Below are positions 11,916 through 23,551 of a stretch of 64,000 nucleotides of DNA, piece after piece. The notes beneath the pieces were generated by a model. That model was not told the origin of the DNA and searched no databases. It saw nothing but the letters and a program-made list of their open reading frames with translations. The stretch comes from Agapetus fuscipes (taxonomy: Eukaryota > Arthropoda > Insecta > Trichoptera > Glossosomatidae). Every line of letters starts with the position of its first letter. The first letter of the stretch is position 1. The position numbers were made by a program, and so were the translations under genes. The DNA lies in assembly GCA_951799405.1 (NCBI GenBank), contig OX637337.1, positions 13,266,347 through 13,330,346 on the forward strand, in the 5' to 3' direction.

Positions 11916-13024
11916 ATACAATAAATTCATTATGCAGACATGCATAAAATAAACTTTCAAAGTCTGGCCAACGATAACCTTAATCATGTTTTCATCCAAT
12001 GATTTCATTTATTTATCTATAATTTCATCTCGGATGAATAACGACTTATTTCGCTAAAAAATATATAGCTCAATGCTTAGTTAACCAACCAGCAACCACT
12101 GCCATCTACGAAAATATAAAATAAGCAATAAAAATCCTTTTTACAAAAATAATAGCTGTTGTGCATAACAAAATATACGAGTAGGTACATAACAGCTTCG
12201 TATCTTTTAGTGCAGATGTACCTAAATACTAAATACATAAAACAGAACATAAACATACTACAATTTTTTAACATTGCAAACACTGGTTTTGATAACAATA
12301 TATTTGCTTATCTTTTATATCATTTTTAATATTATTTCACATTTATTTTTAATATTTCAGTGTCTGCCTACGTGTCATTCTGTATTATTATTCGATCAAT
12401 AAAAATACAAAAAGTTGTATTGAGGCTTGACTCACAGATGTCATTGCTTCTTTTCAACTATCGTCTCTAATTTCGTATTACTTATTATTTTAAAATATAG
12501 TGTACACATTTAAAGAAAAAACAATTTTTACTTTAAAACTATTTTTGTATTTTTCAATAAATTTTAATGATATATTCACGTGTTTTTGATTTTTTATTTA
12601 TTTTAGATTGGTTACTTTTATGACTCGTTATTCCTTCGATTGCTTGTCAAGCAGCGTCATGCACTAAGCTTCCGCTAAATCCGCCATCTTTCGGTAAACG
12701 TCTACAAATTTACACGGGATAGAAAGTAGCCGAAATGAAATGAATAACCTCAGCAAAGATGAAATTCACTAAATAAACTACAACTAAAAAGGTCGGTAAA
12801 TCCTTGAAATATTATAAAAACAATAGATTTCATATCTAGTTAATTCAAAAGGGCACCTAAGAAATAATAACGGAGTATATTCTCTTCCTAATTTATTTAG
12901 TGTACATTTGACATACTTTTAAATCGGTTTCTTTATGCTTACTACATTGAGATCTTGCTCCTATTTGTAAATATAAATAAACATTTAATATCAGAGAAAT
13001 AGATGGAAAATGTTTTTTTTCTAG
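11916..13024. other. Upstream region of Cp190, no gene seen
   Basis: AT-rich DNA without a recognisable gene or repeat. A locally GC-richer patch near 12630-12760 ('ccgccatctttcggtaaacg') could hold the promoter and a non-coding first exon. The polypyrimidine run ending 'ttttttttctag' at 13024 looks like a 3' splice site just before the coding exon. I cannot place the transcription start. Confidence 0.4.
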
Positions 13025-13098
13025 GATATTTACACCGGTATTTTTTGTACGAAAATACCTTTACCCTGCCGTGGCTGAGGAAATAAAACAAAACGAAG

Positions 13099-16000
13099 AT
13101 GTCTAATATGAAACAAGTGAAGGTGGACAACTGGGGAATCTTCTTCCTGCAGAGGTTGAAGCATTTCTTCAACAGGACGGATTACTGCGACCTCACTCTC
13201 CAGTTTGAGGATTGTGCCCAGCTTAAGGTCCACCGGCTGGTGCTAAATGCATGCACGGAGTATTTTGACGTCCTGGAGAGGACCTGTGAGATATTTGACG
13301 ACGTGATCATCATGCCTAATGACCTGCAAGCCGATGTAGTGGTGCCCATAGTCAACTTCATGTACACAGGCCAGCTGGAGTACGACTTTAAAATCTTTGA
13401 CCGTTTGTACTTGACTGCGCAAGTCATGAACATGACTGTGTTAACTAAGCTGCTGGATTCTCAGCGCAGCTCGCCACCAAAGCCCCCGGCGGTGAAGAAA
13501 GAATTTGTTGTTATGAATGAGCAATTTGGGAAGAAGTCCTTCCCTCGCGCATCCACAAGTAATGACTTCACTGTTAATCAGCGGAATGAAATAGTCAGGA
13601 AGAGGTTTATCCCTGGAAGGCAGTATGGACCCAGTCCCGGGCACAGACTGGACACTCCCGTGAGAGGGACCCCTAGATCACGGCCACCAGAGCCTCCTAG
13701 ACCTACGAGATATGAAGTCCCCGATGAACTTGATAATGATGATATTTTTGAATCGTCGTTTGCTGATATATCATACGAGAGTCAGCCCCTCATGAGGTCT
13801 ACAAAAAAGAGGCAGTACCAGGATATGAAGCCATCGCTGTATGATGAAGCTTCCAGTTCAAGGAAGTTTGAAGAGTTGAGGATGAGTACGTCATATAAGA
13901 GACCCAGAACCCTGTCTGGGGAACCGTCTGAGAGGCAAATAGAAATGGATCACGTCAATGAGTTCACTTACCAGCAGAAGCTGAGGTCGGAGTACATCGA
14001 GCAGGATCGCAATTCTGATGATGACAATGAAATATTTGATCCGCTCCCCAGCTCTTACGAAAACAAGGTGACCATTCAAGAAGAGAACTCCAGCTATGGA
14101 CAAGCATCTCCAACTCTTTCGTTGAAAGCAACACCCAAAGATTCGGCTAACTCCCTGGATCACGCCAAGATAATCAGCGAAGTCCTCAAGAAGTACCCAC
14201 ATCTAGTGAAGAGCAACAAGAACATCAAACTCAAAATAATGTCGGGGAACAATAAACCTGGACCAACATCAAAACATTTCACAAGTCCTAAATTAGTGGG
14301 AGGACAAAAAGTGACACGGTACAATGATGATCATGAAAAAGACTGGACTTATGTGGCGAAGAATATGAATTCCGAGGCCATGGCCAAGTTGGTGTCATTA
14401 GGAGCGGAGAACATCACCGGGCCATGGCTGTGTCTTATTTGTGGCACGCCAGGAAAGGCCCTCAACTTTTTGACGTACAACAAGTTCTACCGCCACTTGG
14501 TGGAAGTGCACAAGGAGAGGATCTCGGCCAACATCTGTGAGCACTGCGGCTACAAGTCTGGCAAAAGAAACCACCTGCTGCATCACATGTACACCAAGCA
14601 CAACATCCCCCCTCCGTCCACCCACTCCTTCCCCAAGTGCACCCAGTGCCCTTACATCGCTCTGACCGAGGCCTTCCTCATCAAGCACAAGATGACGCAC
14701 TCCGACAATAGAGAGTTCTCCTGCAGCGTATGCAGTGGCTCCTTCCGGACCCGCACACATCTGCTGACCCACATCCAGAACACGGGACACAAGATCAGTC
14801 GGGACAGGAAGCCCACCAACCAGTGTGTGTACTGCAGCAAGATATTCCTCCGGGAAACCAACCTCTACACACATCTCAAGCTCGCACACAAGGAAATCGC
14901 AAGAAAGGACGGCATCATCGACAACTCGGATGAAGACGAGGAAGTGAACAAATATCAGGATAATACATCGTTTGATTTGTCCAACATGGACGAAGAGCAT
15001 GTGAACATTAAAGAAGAAGAAGATGGGAAGATCCAGATTATTTCAAGAAACAACATGAATAAACCTGGCATAAGGTCACCACAGAAACTGTTGAATGTAC
15101 GACTTGGAAATAAGGGAATCCCTAAAAAGAGTTATCCAAATAGCATGCCTATTAAAAAGGAGCAGAAAGCAGATGGTCAGCATGTCAGTAGCATGGAAAG
15201 CAGCTCAGAGGCAGAGTCTTTGGGAAATGTGGCTTCTGGAATTGCCGCAAGTCTTGGCCTGGTTGATCGCATCGTAGTCCTCAATGACAATGAGTACATC
15301 CTGCAAGCTGAGGGAGATCCAATGTCAATGGAGCACACCATACAGATGGAAGATGATGAGATGATCCTCTCAGACATACCGTCTGAGCACTATGTGACCC
15401 AGCAGTCTGTTATTGACATGCCAACCACTACAAGGACCTCCCAAATAATGTCCAAATCTGTGACATCCACTCCCAAAGTTATCAGGACCACATCAAGCCA
15501 GCCAATACAGATTGTAGTCTCAAACAGTCAGCAGTACAAAACTGCTTCTGCTTACAGTAATGCTGAGCTGAAGACAACTGCTGCCCCAACAACTAGATTT
15601 GTGAGCTCGCAAGTGCATAACATTGACCTGGAAAATTCAACGCAGGAAATGATGGTGCTGCATGAAGATTACAATGTCGGTCACACTGTCACCAATGACG
15701 GCTCTAACATTGTGGTGGTGTACAGCCATCCAGTTGAAGCATCGGATAATCACATCCTTGAAGTCAACTCTGCCCAGTATGAAGGTGTTCCAGATGCGCA
15801 AGAAATTGAATCAAACATGGAGAGAATACACGGGGAAGAGATTGAAAGTGAAACAGTTCTGTCTGAACAAGGCTTGGTTCATGAGACTGTTGTTGATTCA
15901 TGGCAGGAAGGAAACGTTCACCATGAGCAGGAAACAGGAGAAGAAGAAAACCAAGGGCAACAAGAGCTGATCCTAGAAAATGTGGAAGACGTTAAGGGTG

Positions 16001-16860
16001 AAGAAATTCAAGAAGAATCATTAGTTGCTGAGACACAAAGTGATGAAGTCGTGGAGACTTCTCAAGTTCATGTTTCTGAAGAGACTGAGCAAGGTGTGGA
16101 AGAAAGTGGCGAACAGCAGAATGATACTTTGACTGACAATGATGCAACTGTAATTGAAAATGAACAAAGTGTCCAAGAAGCTGAAACAGAAGAAGTTTCT
16201 GCTGCAAGTGATGAACTTGACGGGGCGTTACATGTTGAGGAAGTCCCTGCTTCACAAGAACAGCTGGAAACATCTTGTGATGAAGCACCTCAAAACGGAG
16301 ATTTGGCTGAACAAGAAATGGATGTAGACAATGTGCAGGAGTACCAAGTGCAGGAAAATGGATCTGCTGATGATCCTAGACCCAAACAGAGGGCCGAGCA
16401 GTTGACGCTTGAATGGTCCGATGATGAGACAACTAAAGAACCCCCGACTGAAGCAAGCGCGGTGGAAGCAAAAGAAGATACTGAAGCAATGGAGGTAGAA
16501 GAGTCCATTGAAAATATTGAAGAAGAGGTCAACAAACAAAATGAAGAAGAATTGAATGAAAACGATTCGCAAGACGTGGTCGGGGAAAAGGCTGTGGAGC
16601 CTTCTGAACCACATGAGGAAGAGAATGAAGATACAGAGAGCTCGGTTGATACGAAAAACAGTCAGGATGAAGCTGCCTCAAAGGAAAAGGCGGTGGAGAA
16701 GATATCTCACCTGCTGAATGACTGGGAAGACAATGATTCACAAGCGGAGGCTATGGAAGTGGATGGGAAGAAAGTAGAGGAAGTGGAAGAGGTGGTGGCT
16801 AAGAAAGACACCATAACCAAGTTGGTCAGCGATTGGGAGGAAGATGAAGAGGAGAAATAA
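13099..16860 (+). CDS. Cp190: CP190, BTB/zinc-finger insulator and centrosome protein
   Basis: Encodes 1253 residues with no interruption. An N-terminal BTB/POZ domain (about 10-120; DYCDLTLQF near the start and IVNFMYTGQLEY later) closely matches Drosophila CP190. Five C2H2 fingers lie in the middle: C445/C448/H466/H471, C480/C483/H496/H501, C514/C517/H530/H534, C542/C545/H558/H564 and C576/C579/H592/H597. The C-terminal third is strongly acidic. In flies CP190 is a cofactor that joins DNA-bound insulator proteins (CTCF, Su(Hw), BEAF) and chromatin loops, and it also associates with centrosomes. The BTB domain mediates dimerisation. The whole coding region lies in one exon. A likely acceptor at 13024 implies an upstream non-coding exon, and the ATG at 13099 aligns with the family start. 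An AATAAA follows the stop by 33 bases. The paired acidic repeats NDWED and SDWEEDEEE close the protein. Confidence 0.95.
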   Translation: MSNMKQVKVDNWGIFFLQRLKHFFNRTDYCDLTLQFEDCAQLKVHRLVLNACTEYFDVLERTCEIFDDVIIMPNDLQADVVVPIVNFMYTGQLEYDFKIFDRLYLTAQVMNMTVLTKLLDSQRSSPPKPPAVKKEFVVMNEQFGKKSFPRASTSNDFTVNQRNEIVRKRFIPGRQYGPSPGHRLDTPVRGTPRSRPPEPPRPTRYEVPDELDNDDIFESSFADISYESQPLMRSTKKRQYQDMKPSLYDEASSSRKFEELRMSTSYKRPRTLSGEPSERQIEMDHVNEFTYQQKLRSEYIEQDRNSDDDNEIFDPLPSSYENKVTIQEENSSYGQASPTLSLKATPKDSANSLDHAKIISEVLKKYPHLVKSNKNIKLKIMSGNNKPGPTSKHFTSPKLVGGQKVTRYNDDHEKDWTYVAKNMNSEAMAKLVSLGAENITGPWLCLICGTPGKALNFLTYNKFYRHLVEVHKERISANICEHCGYKSGKRNHLLHHMYTKHNIPPPSTHSFPKCTQCPYIALTEAFLIKHKMTHSDNREFSCSVCSGSFRTRTHLLTHIQNTGHKISRDRKPTNQCVYCSKIFLRETNLYTHLKLAHKEIARKDGIIDNSDEDEEVNKYQDNTSFDLSNMDEEHVNIKEEEDGKIQIISRNNMNKPGIRSPQKLLNVRLGNKGIPKKSYPNSMPIKKEQKADGQHVSSMESSSEAESLGNVASGIAASLGLVDRIVVLNDNEYILQAEGDPMSMEHTIQMEDDEMILSDIPSEHYVTQQSVIDMPTTTRTSQIMSKSVTSTPKVIRTTSSQPIQIVVSNSQQYKTASAYSNAELKTTAAPTTRFVSSQVHNIDLENSTQEMMVLHEDYNVGHTVTNDGSNIVVVYSHPVEASDNHILEVNSAQYEGVPDAQEIESNMERIHGEEIESETVLSEQGLVHETVVDSWQEGNVHHEQETGEEENQGQQELILENVEDVKGEEIQEESLVAETQSDEVVETSQVHVSEETEQGVEESGEQQNDTLTDNDATVIENEQSVQEAETEEVSAASDELDGALHVEEVPASQEQLETSCDEAPQNGDLAEQEMDVDNVQEYQVQENGSADDPRPKQRAEQLTLEWSDDETTKEPPTEASAVEAKEDTEAMEVEESIENIEEEVNKQNEEELNENDSQDVVGEKAVEPSEPHEEENEDTESSVDTKNSQDEAASKEKAVEKISHLLNDWEDNDSQAEAMEVDGKKVEEVEEVVAKKDTITKLVSDWEEDEEEK

Positions 16861-16893
16861 TATTTTTTGCTGTATTTTTAAATGTACAATATG

Positions 16894-16899
16894 AATAAA
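16894..16899 (+). terminator. Cp190 polyadenylation signal
   Basis: A canonical AATAAA 33 bases after the TAA stop, followed by a GT-rich stretch ('gacttgtgttttc'). A MITE begins less than 20 bases further on. Confidence 0.75.
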
Positions 16900-16916
16900 G
16901 ATGACTTGTGTTTTCA

Positions 16917-17095
16917 CAATGAGGTCCGCACATGAATTGACATAGACAAAATTGTGACATCACATGACCAGGTTACTAAGGAAAAGGTAAACAAATATTT
17001 TGTTATTGATTGCTAAGAACCGTAGTCCCATACAAGTGTCAGGTTTATCCGCCGTGAAAAAAAAAACTAAATTATAATTTGTGCGGAGTCCGTTA
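16917..17095. mobile_element. CAATGGACTC-family MITE, directly after Cp190
   Basis: The left end 'caatgaggtccgcac' and the right end 'gtgcggagtccgttat' are inverted. The interior contains 'ttgacatagacaaaattgtg', 'gacatcacatgacc', 'gttattgattgctaag' and 'ccgtgaaaaa', shared with copies at 17829, 34506, 35333 and 37622. Confidence 0.75.
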
Positions 17096-17828
17096 TATTT
17101 GTAACTTCATACTATTAGCTTGTTCAAAAGTATCATGTAATTATGCTTGAAAAATCGAAAAGCTGCTCAACAGACAAATAACATGTCAATGTTTTAAGGG
17201 GGCATTGCTTCTTGTAGCACATTTAATCTTTGGCTGAATTTTAGTCTCATATATTAGAGCTGACAGATGATATTGTTGAAACACAACCTTAGCAATAAAA
17301 TCAGTATGATAGGATCTCTGCTACACAATTTTTTGATTTATAAAATATAATGAAGAAAACTGTTATAAAAATTTCGGAATAGGAAGTAGAAATAAGTAGT
17401 CCATGTTTCTTTATATTTCTTTGTATCTTTGCACGTAAATATTAGTAATTTGAAATTTGGTGAAGCATTTTGTGATTAGCTTAGATTTTTTACTTTTAAG
17501 GATTTTTATGATTTAATTTTACTTCTTTGTGTATTTCATAAATTATAAATCTTTATTTTGATTGGTGTAATCTTTACCCATTGATTTTTCATCAAAGTAA
17601 TCAGTTTTTTAAGTTTCTCCACAGTCGTGGAGTGAATGCTTATTAGTGTTAACTATCAATTATGTACTATCTTTAATTATTTTTAAATGCTTTGCCTCTA
17701 ATTTTTTCAATCAATTGGTCGTATAGAACCAAGAAATGAGATAGTTATATGGAAACACATCTTGTGATCTACTAGTTTTCAAAATAAATAAGGAAACCTC
17801 GACTGCTGTCTTAGGTTCTATAGAAGTA

Positions 17829-18001
17829 GCGAGGTCCACACATTAATTGATACAGACAAAAGTTGTAATGTCACACTGCCTAGTTTGCTGGAGCAAAGGC
17901 TTAACTTCTATTTTGTTATTGGTTGCTATGGACCCTATTCACATAGACAGACCTATGGCATTTGCCTGCTTAGAAAAAAATCTTTTTTTGGGAGTCCATT
18001 G
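17829..18001. mobile_element. CAATGGACTC-family MITE
   Basis: It starts 'gaggtccacac' and ends 'ggagtccattg'. The interior has 'gttattggttgctatggacc' and 'cacatagacag'. The 100 bp before it (17724-17826) is a decayed copy of the 'agaaccaa...ggaaacac' hairpin repeat that also precedes the copies at 34506 and 37622. Other decayed members are at about 10670-10800, 26050-26150 (-), 28009-28140, 41910-42045 (-) and 46608-46770. Confidence 0.65.
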
Positions 18002-20037
18002 CAAAATGTCTAAAATTTGTGTTTTTTCTAGTGGTAATTTTTTTATTGGATCTTGTACCCAGTTTTAGTTGATGCGCAACCTCTGTAAGCTATAGTTATG
18101 TGGCTAAAAGAGTATATTTTTAACCTTTCTTTCAGCCTGCCAATTAAAATTAATTTACGATAACACTGAATAGAATAAAACAAAACTAATGCAGGACTCC
18201 TATAAGAAATTTTGATATAATATTTTATTTGAATGACTTAAAAAAATATATTCATAGATTTTCTTACAAAAAATATTATACTTCTCGTCCATTGAATCTT
18301 CCTGTAATCCGACCCGAGTACAAAACATTGTGTAAATAAATCTCACCTCGATTGCGTAAATCAAAAATGTATCAAATATACAACGGCACTTCGTGAGTGA
18401 TTTCATTTTCATACGTTTCATAAGTTTATGCAATATTTTATACTAGCGCACAGATCTTTTTTTCATCAAATTGATATGTATTAAATTCCTTGTTACTTTT
18501 TCTATACCTTTATTTTTAAAATGTAAAAAAAGCATTTAAAGATAATATTATTTAGACTTTCTTCTTAATATTATATTTTTATCTTGTAATGTAAAGTAAA
18601 AACTATGCACTTCAAAAGCCTGAAAATATTAGAGTACGCCAATTAAAATCTTTTATCTTCAAAATAATTAAAAATCTAACCCTACAAATCGCACGCTTAA
18701 TAATAAAGAGAAATAACTCGAAAATTGGGAAAATCGAGATTTTGTAATAAAACGCAAGAACAATGCGAGAAGAATAGGTAGAATGCGACAGCCGTTCAAT
18801 TTGGACGAATATGACCGAGATAAAACATCGGCCGCCTTTTTCATCCCATACAAGTTGTACTGGTTGTCTGAACTTTAAACGTGATTTCCCAACATTAATG
18901 TTTTTTGAGTTATTGCTCTTTATTATTAAACGTGCGAAATAAAAGTAATAAAACTAAAGATATTTGTATAAAATACTTATTCTTGATTACTGGAAAAGTT
19001 CTTAGATTTGACACTTCTCAAATAATATCAGCTTAGAGGTGTTAAAATATTTTAAATAAACAATGTCCTTAATAGAAGTAAGAATAAGGACTGTGGGTTT
19101 CAATTTATAGTAAACAATACTATGATTTAAATAAAATACAATAGCTACTGTATCTACTGTCATATTTTATAATAAATTTTATATCTGTCGACCATCTGTA
19201 CATTTTAATCCTTTTCTCTCTCATCACCATCCTCCATGGCACTGTCTTTAGCAGCCTTCATCCGTCATTTACCTACATGTAGAATTTTAGTTAAACAATA
19301 AATTGAAATTGACAATTAAAAGGCAAATAAGCGACATTTTGGTCAAAAATGAGTTATGAATGCTATCCTACTTGAAAATTTTCGCTCTTTCTAATGCGCT
19401 AACTCCCATAGCTGTATGATGACTTGTGTTATTTATGCCCAAGCAAACAACTGCGTTTTCGAAGTATGTTTTTGGTGTAACCGACAAGATTTTGGCCTTT
19501 TTTGTCCTAATGGTGTTTGTGACAAAAAAAAATCGTAAAACCACATTAATAGGAATGCCAATAAATGCCTTAATTTTTTAAATTTTAGAGCTGTTTTGAT
19601 TTAACGATATGATAAAAAATTAAAAAGTTATGCCATTTTTCTGCAATCTCAAACTTTAAACTGCTCTCCTGAACAATTTAGGTTAATATGTCGCTTATGC
19701 CCTACTGCCTTTTAACCGTCAATATGTTTTCTGAGAGACCTTTCTGGAAGAAAAAATAACTCTTTACAGCTATTTTTTTCTTGGCAAACAAAAAGATCCA
19801 CAGATGGACAAAAAAATTGTTATGTTGCAAGGCCGGATTTCCTTGGCAAAGGCTAATTATTTTTGCTGTGGACCCTAGGTACATAGGCCTGTGACGCTTT
19901 CCCACAGAAAATTTCAAATTTTGTTATCCATCCAGAAAAAGTTGACTATGGGCACATACAAAAGATTGGAAAACCTGTATTCCCTATTGAATAGGGAACT
20001 ACTTTTATCAGCTTAGTTTTTAAACATTTAAATTCGA
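18002..20037. other. Non-genic AT-rich stretch
   Basis: No open frame with protein-like composition, and no recognisable repeat beyond a weak CAATGGACTC-family relic near 19780-19915. I see nothing else to report here. Confidence 0.5.
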
Positions 20038-20282
20038 ACGTGCTATTCTTAGACATTTTAGTCGTCCGTTGAGCTCACGTTTTGACAAACTAATAATGCA
20101 TTTGTATGAAGACCTGTCAATCCAAGATGGCCGCAAGTGAACAGCTGATTAGTCTTCATACAAATATTACCAAAATTCGGTACGTAAGAATGACCGTGGT
20201 GATGAGACTTCCAGCCCAGGCATCATTAGTTTGTCAAAGTGTAGAGTCAACCGACGACTAAAATTTCTAAGAATAGCACCGA
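20038..20282. mobile_element. Long-TIR MITE, second copy
   Basis: Ends 'cgtgctattcttagacattt' and 'ctaagaatagcaccg' are inverted. The interior is the same as at 9918-10160 ('aagatggccgcaagtgaaca', 'cttcatacaaatattacc'), more diverged. Confidence 0.8.
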
Positions 20283-21178
20283 AAGTACTTTTTTACTTCC
20301 CGTAGCAGACCTAAACTCAGTGCAAATTTGTGTTGAATTTGAAAATTGAGTCACATTAGTAACTGGTAAGAGTGTTTCAGCTCTATGTATCATTACGGCC
20401 CGTAATGATTTACACTGAATTTAGGTCTGCAATTCTCCTGCATAAAAATATACATACATTAGAAGGTACTACTTTGACAAGGAAGCCAAATTGCTGAGTA
20501 GAGTACAAAAACTAGAACATTTTTAATAATAAATGGACACACCATATTTGTCCAGAGGCCAGAGGCAATTTTGCAACATCAGGGAAAAGTAAGTTTTATT
20601 TTTACAACAATTGATTCACTCAAATATGAGTAAGTACCTACTACCAGTTATATGTTTTCCTTATAAGCTTATGGTGGCCGTTTTTCCTTTGGATATGCCG
20701 TTCTTTAATTTATTTGAATAGTTCCAAATCCTGTTTTTCAATGGACAAAAATATATAAGTATATTTTTAGTGTACTTTAGTGAAATAAGTCGTGCGTACA
20801 CGTTGTGTCTTTCCAACAACAAAAAATTTCAATAAAGATCCAGTGAATATTGAAGAAGGACCCTACAAGAAACCAAAATATACTTGATGAAGTAAAATGA
20901 TTGGAGAACACAGATCTCCAGGTGTAACCCTGCCAAACATCAGATATATAAGAAGTTAAGTAAGTAAGATCCATCAACAATATATTTTTGAACTAAAATA
21001 GCCCTTGAGACAAGTTTGTCTTTTTTTTTTGTCTTACTCTTGCTTTTCAGATGATCCCCTTTCGATTTTCCCCTTCTTTACCCAAACTATAAAATATACT
21101 TAAATACTCAACCATCGCATCAACAGAAGAAATGTATAAAAGCTATCACACTCAGCGGAGGCGCTGTTTTATCTTCCT
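20283..21178. other. Non-genic stretch
   Basis: AT-rich sequence with a short imperfect palindrome near 20300-20430 ('cagacctaaactcagtgcaa' and its partner 'actgaatttaggtctgc'), probably a MITE relic. No gene is seen. Confidence 0.45.
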
Positions 21179-21417
21179 GTACCCCGAGTATGAGTTGCAT
21201 GTTTAGCAAAACTTGAGTAAAGTAAAAGTTTACGGAAATATTTAAACTTCGGTTTCAGTACCCCGAGTGCGAGTTGTATGTTTAGCATACATTTAAATAC
21301 TTTCCAACATGCAACTTTAAACATACAAAACTTTTAAACGGTACTGAAACCGAAGTATTTCTGTAAACTTTTACTTTACTCAAGTTTTGCTAAACACGCA
21401 ACTCGTACTCGGGGTAC
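21179..21417. repeat. Large inverted repeat (GTACCCCGAGT family)
   Basis: The left arm starts 'gtaccccgagtatgagttgc' and runs through 'aaaacttgagtaaagtaaaa'. The right arm is its reverse complement, ending 'caactcgtactcggggtac'. The left arm begins again at about 21261, so the structure is compound. A related element with the same ends is at 36021-36262. Confidence 0.8.
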
Positions 21418-22090
21418 TGTTAACGCTATGATTGAATATTTACACAATTTTTATACTCAGGGTACTTGAGCGCCTCAGGAAACAGATGCCTTGTATATTT
21501 CTAACAATAAACAAATTAAAAAAATAGATTTCATAACTTCAACTTATTTTCATTTACACTTGTATAAATTTTTCACGAGTTTTCAGAAATGAAAATGATC
21601 AGTTACACAAAATACACTCAAGTAAATGAAATTTGAATTTTAGCTAACTTTACTAAAATTGATAATAACGGACCTTAAAGTCTCTTTATCTTCAATTCGA
21701 TACTGACTTTAGGAGCTTCTGTCTAAATGGGTGCTTGGATTCAATCAAATATTACCTTTTATTAAACTTGGTTCAAATGTACCTATATGATAAAATTTAA
21801 GCCTCGGCGATTTAATTTGAGCTAGAAGCTTCTGTTGAAAATCAACTTGTGTGGCACTTCCGCAACTTTATTCTGAATGAAAATCACAAACTTATGAGAA
21901 TCTGCACATAGTTTTTATGTTCAGTTTAAAGCATCAATCAATACAAAACAAATAGATGGCGCGTGTCAGTTTTCCCATAGTATTGCACATGCCATGCAAG
22001 ATAAAGGGTATTATACAATTCAAAAATACACATTAGATATCAGCGTCATACAACAAAAAAGAGGCATACAATAATAACTATAGTTACATA
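21418..22090. other. Non-genic stretch
   Basis: AT-rich. The part at about 21960-22110 may hold a relic of the CAATGGACTC MITE family ('acatagaagtgtgacgtttg'). No gene is seen. Confidence 0.4.
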
Positions 22091-22095
22091 GAAGT

Positions 22096-23035
22096 GTGAC
22101 GTTTGCAAGCCGAGAAAAACAAAAAGCTGTCAGCCACTGGGGAGCTGACAATCTCGTTGAATTTAATTTAAAAAAAACGCAGGCATGTCAAATGTCCCTG
22201 AAAAGGGCTCCAAACCCCAATTACCCAACTTTCGACAACGTCCCCTTACCCAACCAAAACCACTTAGATCTTCTCAGTGTTTCTCTTTCATCAGAGCTGA
22301 AATATTAAGACGCCATCTCATCTCGAACCACTTCGACCTTCCGGCGACTAGGCATACTAGATAGAGCTCGTAGATTTTTTACTTCAGCTCAACTGCTGAC
22401 TCTATAATCTCAAATGCTGAATCTCAAATCCGTCCAATTATAGAGTATAACAGCCATCTCTGGTCCGGTATACCAAAGAGGCTGTGTGACCAACTTGATT
22501 CTGTGCAAAGAAGAGCGGTGAAGCTGATTGATGATCCCATTCTCACAGCCAACCTACATATTCTCTTGAGCACAGAAGGAAAGTTGGAATGATCAGTCTC
22601 TTCTATAGGTACTACAATGGCGTCTGCTCTGATGAAATATCCTCACTTATACCCCCTCCTCTCGTCACAACAAGGGCAACTCGTAGAACGGCTCACATTC
22701 AACCATTTGCAGTCGATATCAAAACTATGAGAACTTGGTGTTTTCACAACTCATTCCTTTGCCAAACTGCCCGCTTATGGAATGAGTTACCGGTATCTGT
22801 GTTTCCATCCCAATTTAACCTTACCCTTTTCAAATCCAATATCAATCGCCATTTCTTCTCAGTGTCTCAAAACAAAGCAACGCCACACACACCACAGCAC
22901 TGCGCAGCTAACGGCCCTGCAACCGGACATGGACAACTGCCACATCACCAACACCTCTGCGGCACTATAACAAGTGTCATAGACCCTTAGAGTCTCTCGA
23001 ATCTAGGGAGTCTCCCGCATAAATTTCTTAAAAAA
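22096..23035 (+). pseudogene. jockey-like LINE: frameshifted RT C-terminus and 3' end
   Basis: The translation alternates between frames but follows the C-terminal region of non-LTR reverse transcriptases: NLVEFNLKKTQAC, then IRPIIEYNSHLWSG, DSVQRRAVKLIDDP, LFYRYYNGVCSDE and ARLWNELPVSVFP. Several frameshifts and stops make it inactive, and the polymerase core is missing (5' truncation). The 3' end, ending 'gggagtctcccgcataaatttctt', is important because the SINE at 29211-29655 carries the same ~80-bp tail. It inserted about 200 bp downstream of COX16. Confidence 0.85.
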
Positions 23036-23243
23036 TTATATATATTTTTAAGTTTTTCCCGAGTTCCTTTAGTTAACCAAACGGCTCTGATGCAATATAT
23101 TTACTTTTTATTGATCAATGTTTTAAATTTACATCCTATATAATAATGAAACAACACGCTTTATGGATCTTTTCGAATCTTGTCTTGTATTTATTTACAA
23201 CTTATTTTCTACATATCACTTAATTACAAACAATAATATTTTC

Positions 23244-23421
23244 CTATTTGTTTTTCTGTGGTTGCTCCTCCCACGGCCTGGGTCCCCTCACGTTCTCCCA
23301 GTTATCAATGTCCAGCTGTTTCACTTTCTCAAATTCTGATTCCAAAGTGACTTTGTTCATGCTTACACCTAAAGCCTCAGCTTGCTTTTCAGTCAACAAT
23401 TTCTTCTTTGTAAATTCATAC
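23244..23421 (-). CDS. COX16: COX16 homologue, exon 2
   Basis: Carries the C-terminal 59 residues. After the acceptor (TTTTACAG at 23422-23429) the frame completes an Arg codon and continues through YEFTKKKLL, then LESEFEKVK and DNWENVRGPRPWEE. This block is diagnostic of COX16 (human LESEYEKIK and RGPRPWED). The stop TAG is at 23246-23244, and an AATAAA lies about 50 bases downstream on the minus strand (23195-23190). COX16 is an inner-membrane assembly factor for cytochrome c oxidase, linked in human cells to COX2 metallochaperones and the merging of COX1 and COX2 modules. Confidence 0.93.
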
Positions 23422-23551
23422 CTGTAAAATAATAATTAAATGAATAACGCTGACAGCATTTTGAAAACAAAAAAGTTTTGGAATCCTCTCATATTTTCGA
23501 TATTTGAAATTAAAAAGCAAATTTTCATTTCGAATTCTGACATAACCTCAC

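Noticed and set aside
14398..15000. 200-codon antisense frame over the Cp190 zinc fingers
   Set aside because: Shadow of the conserved sense exon; no recognisable product.
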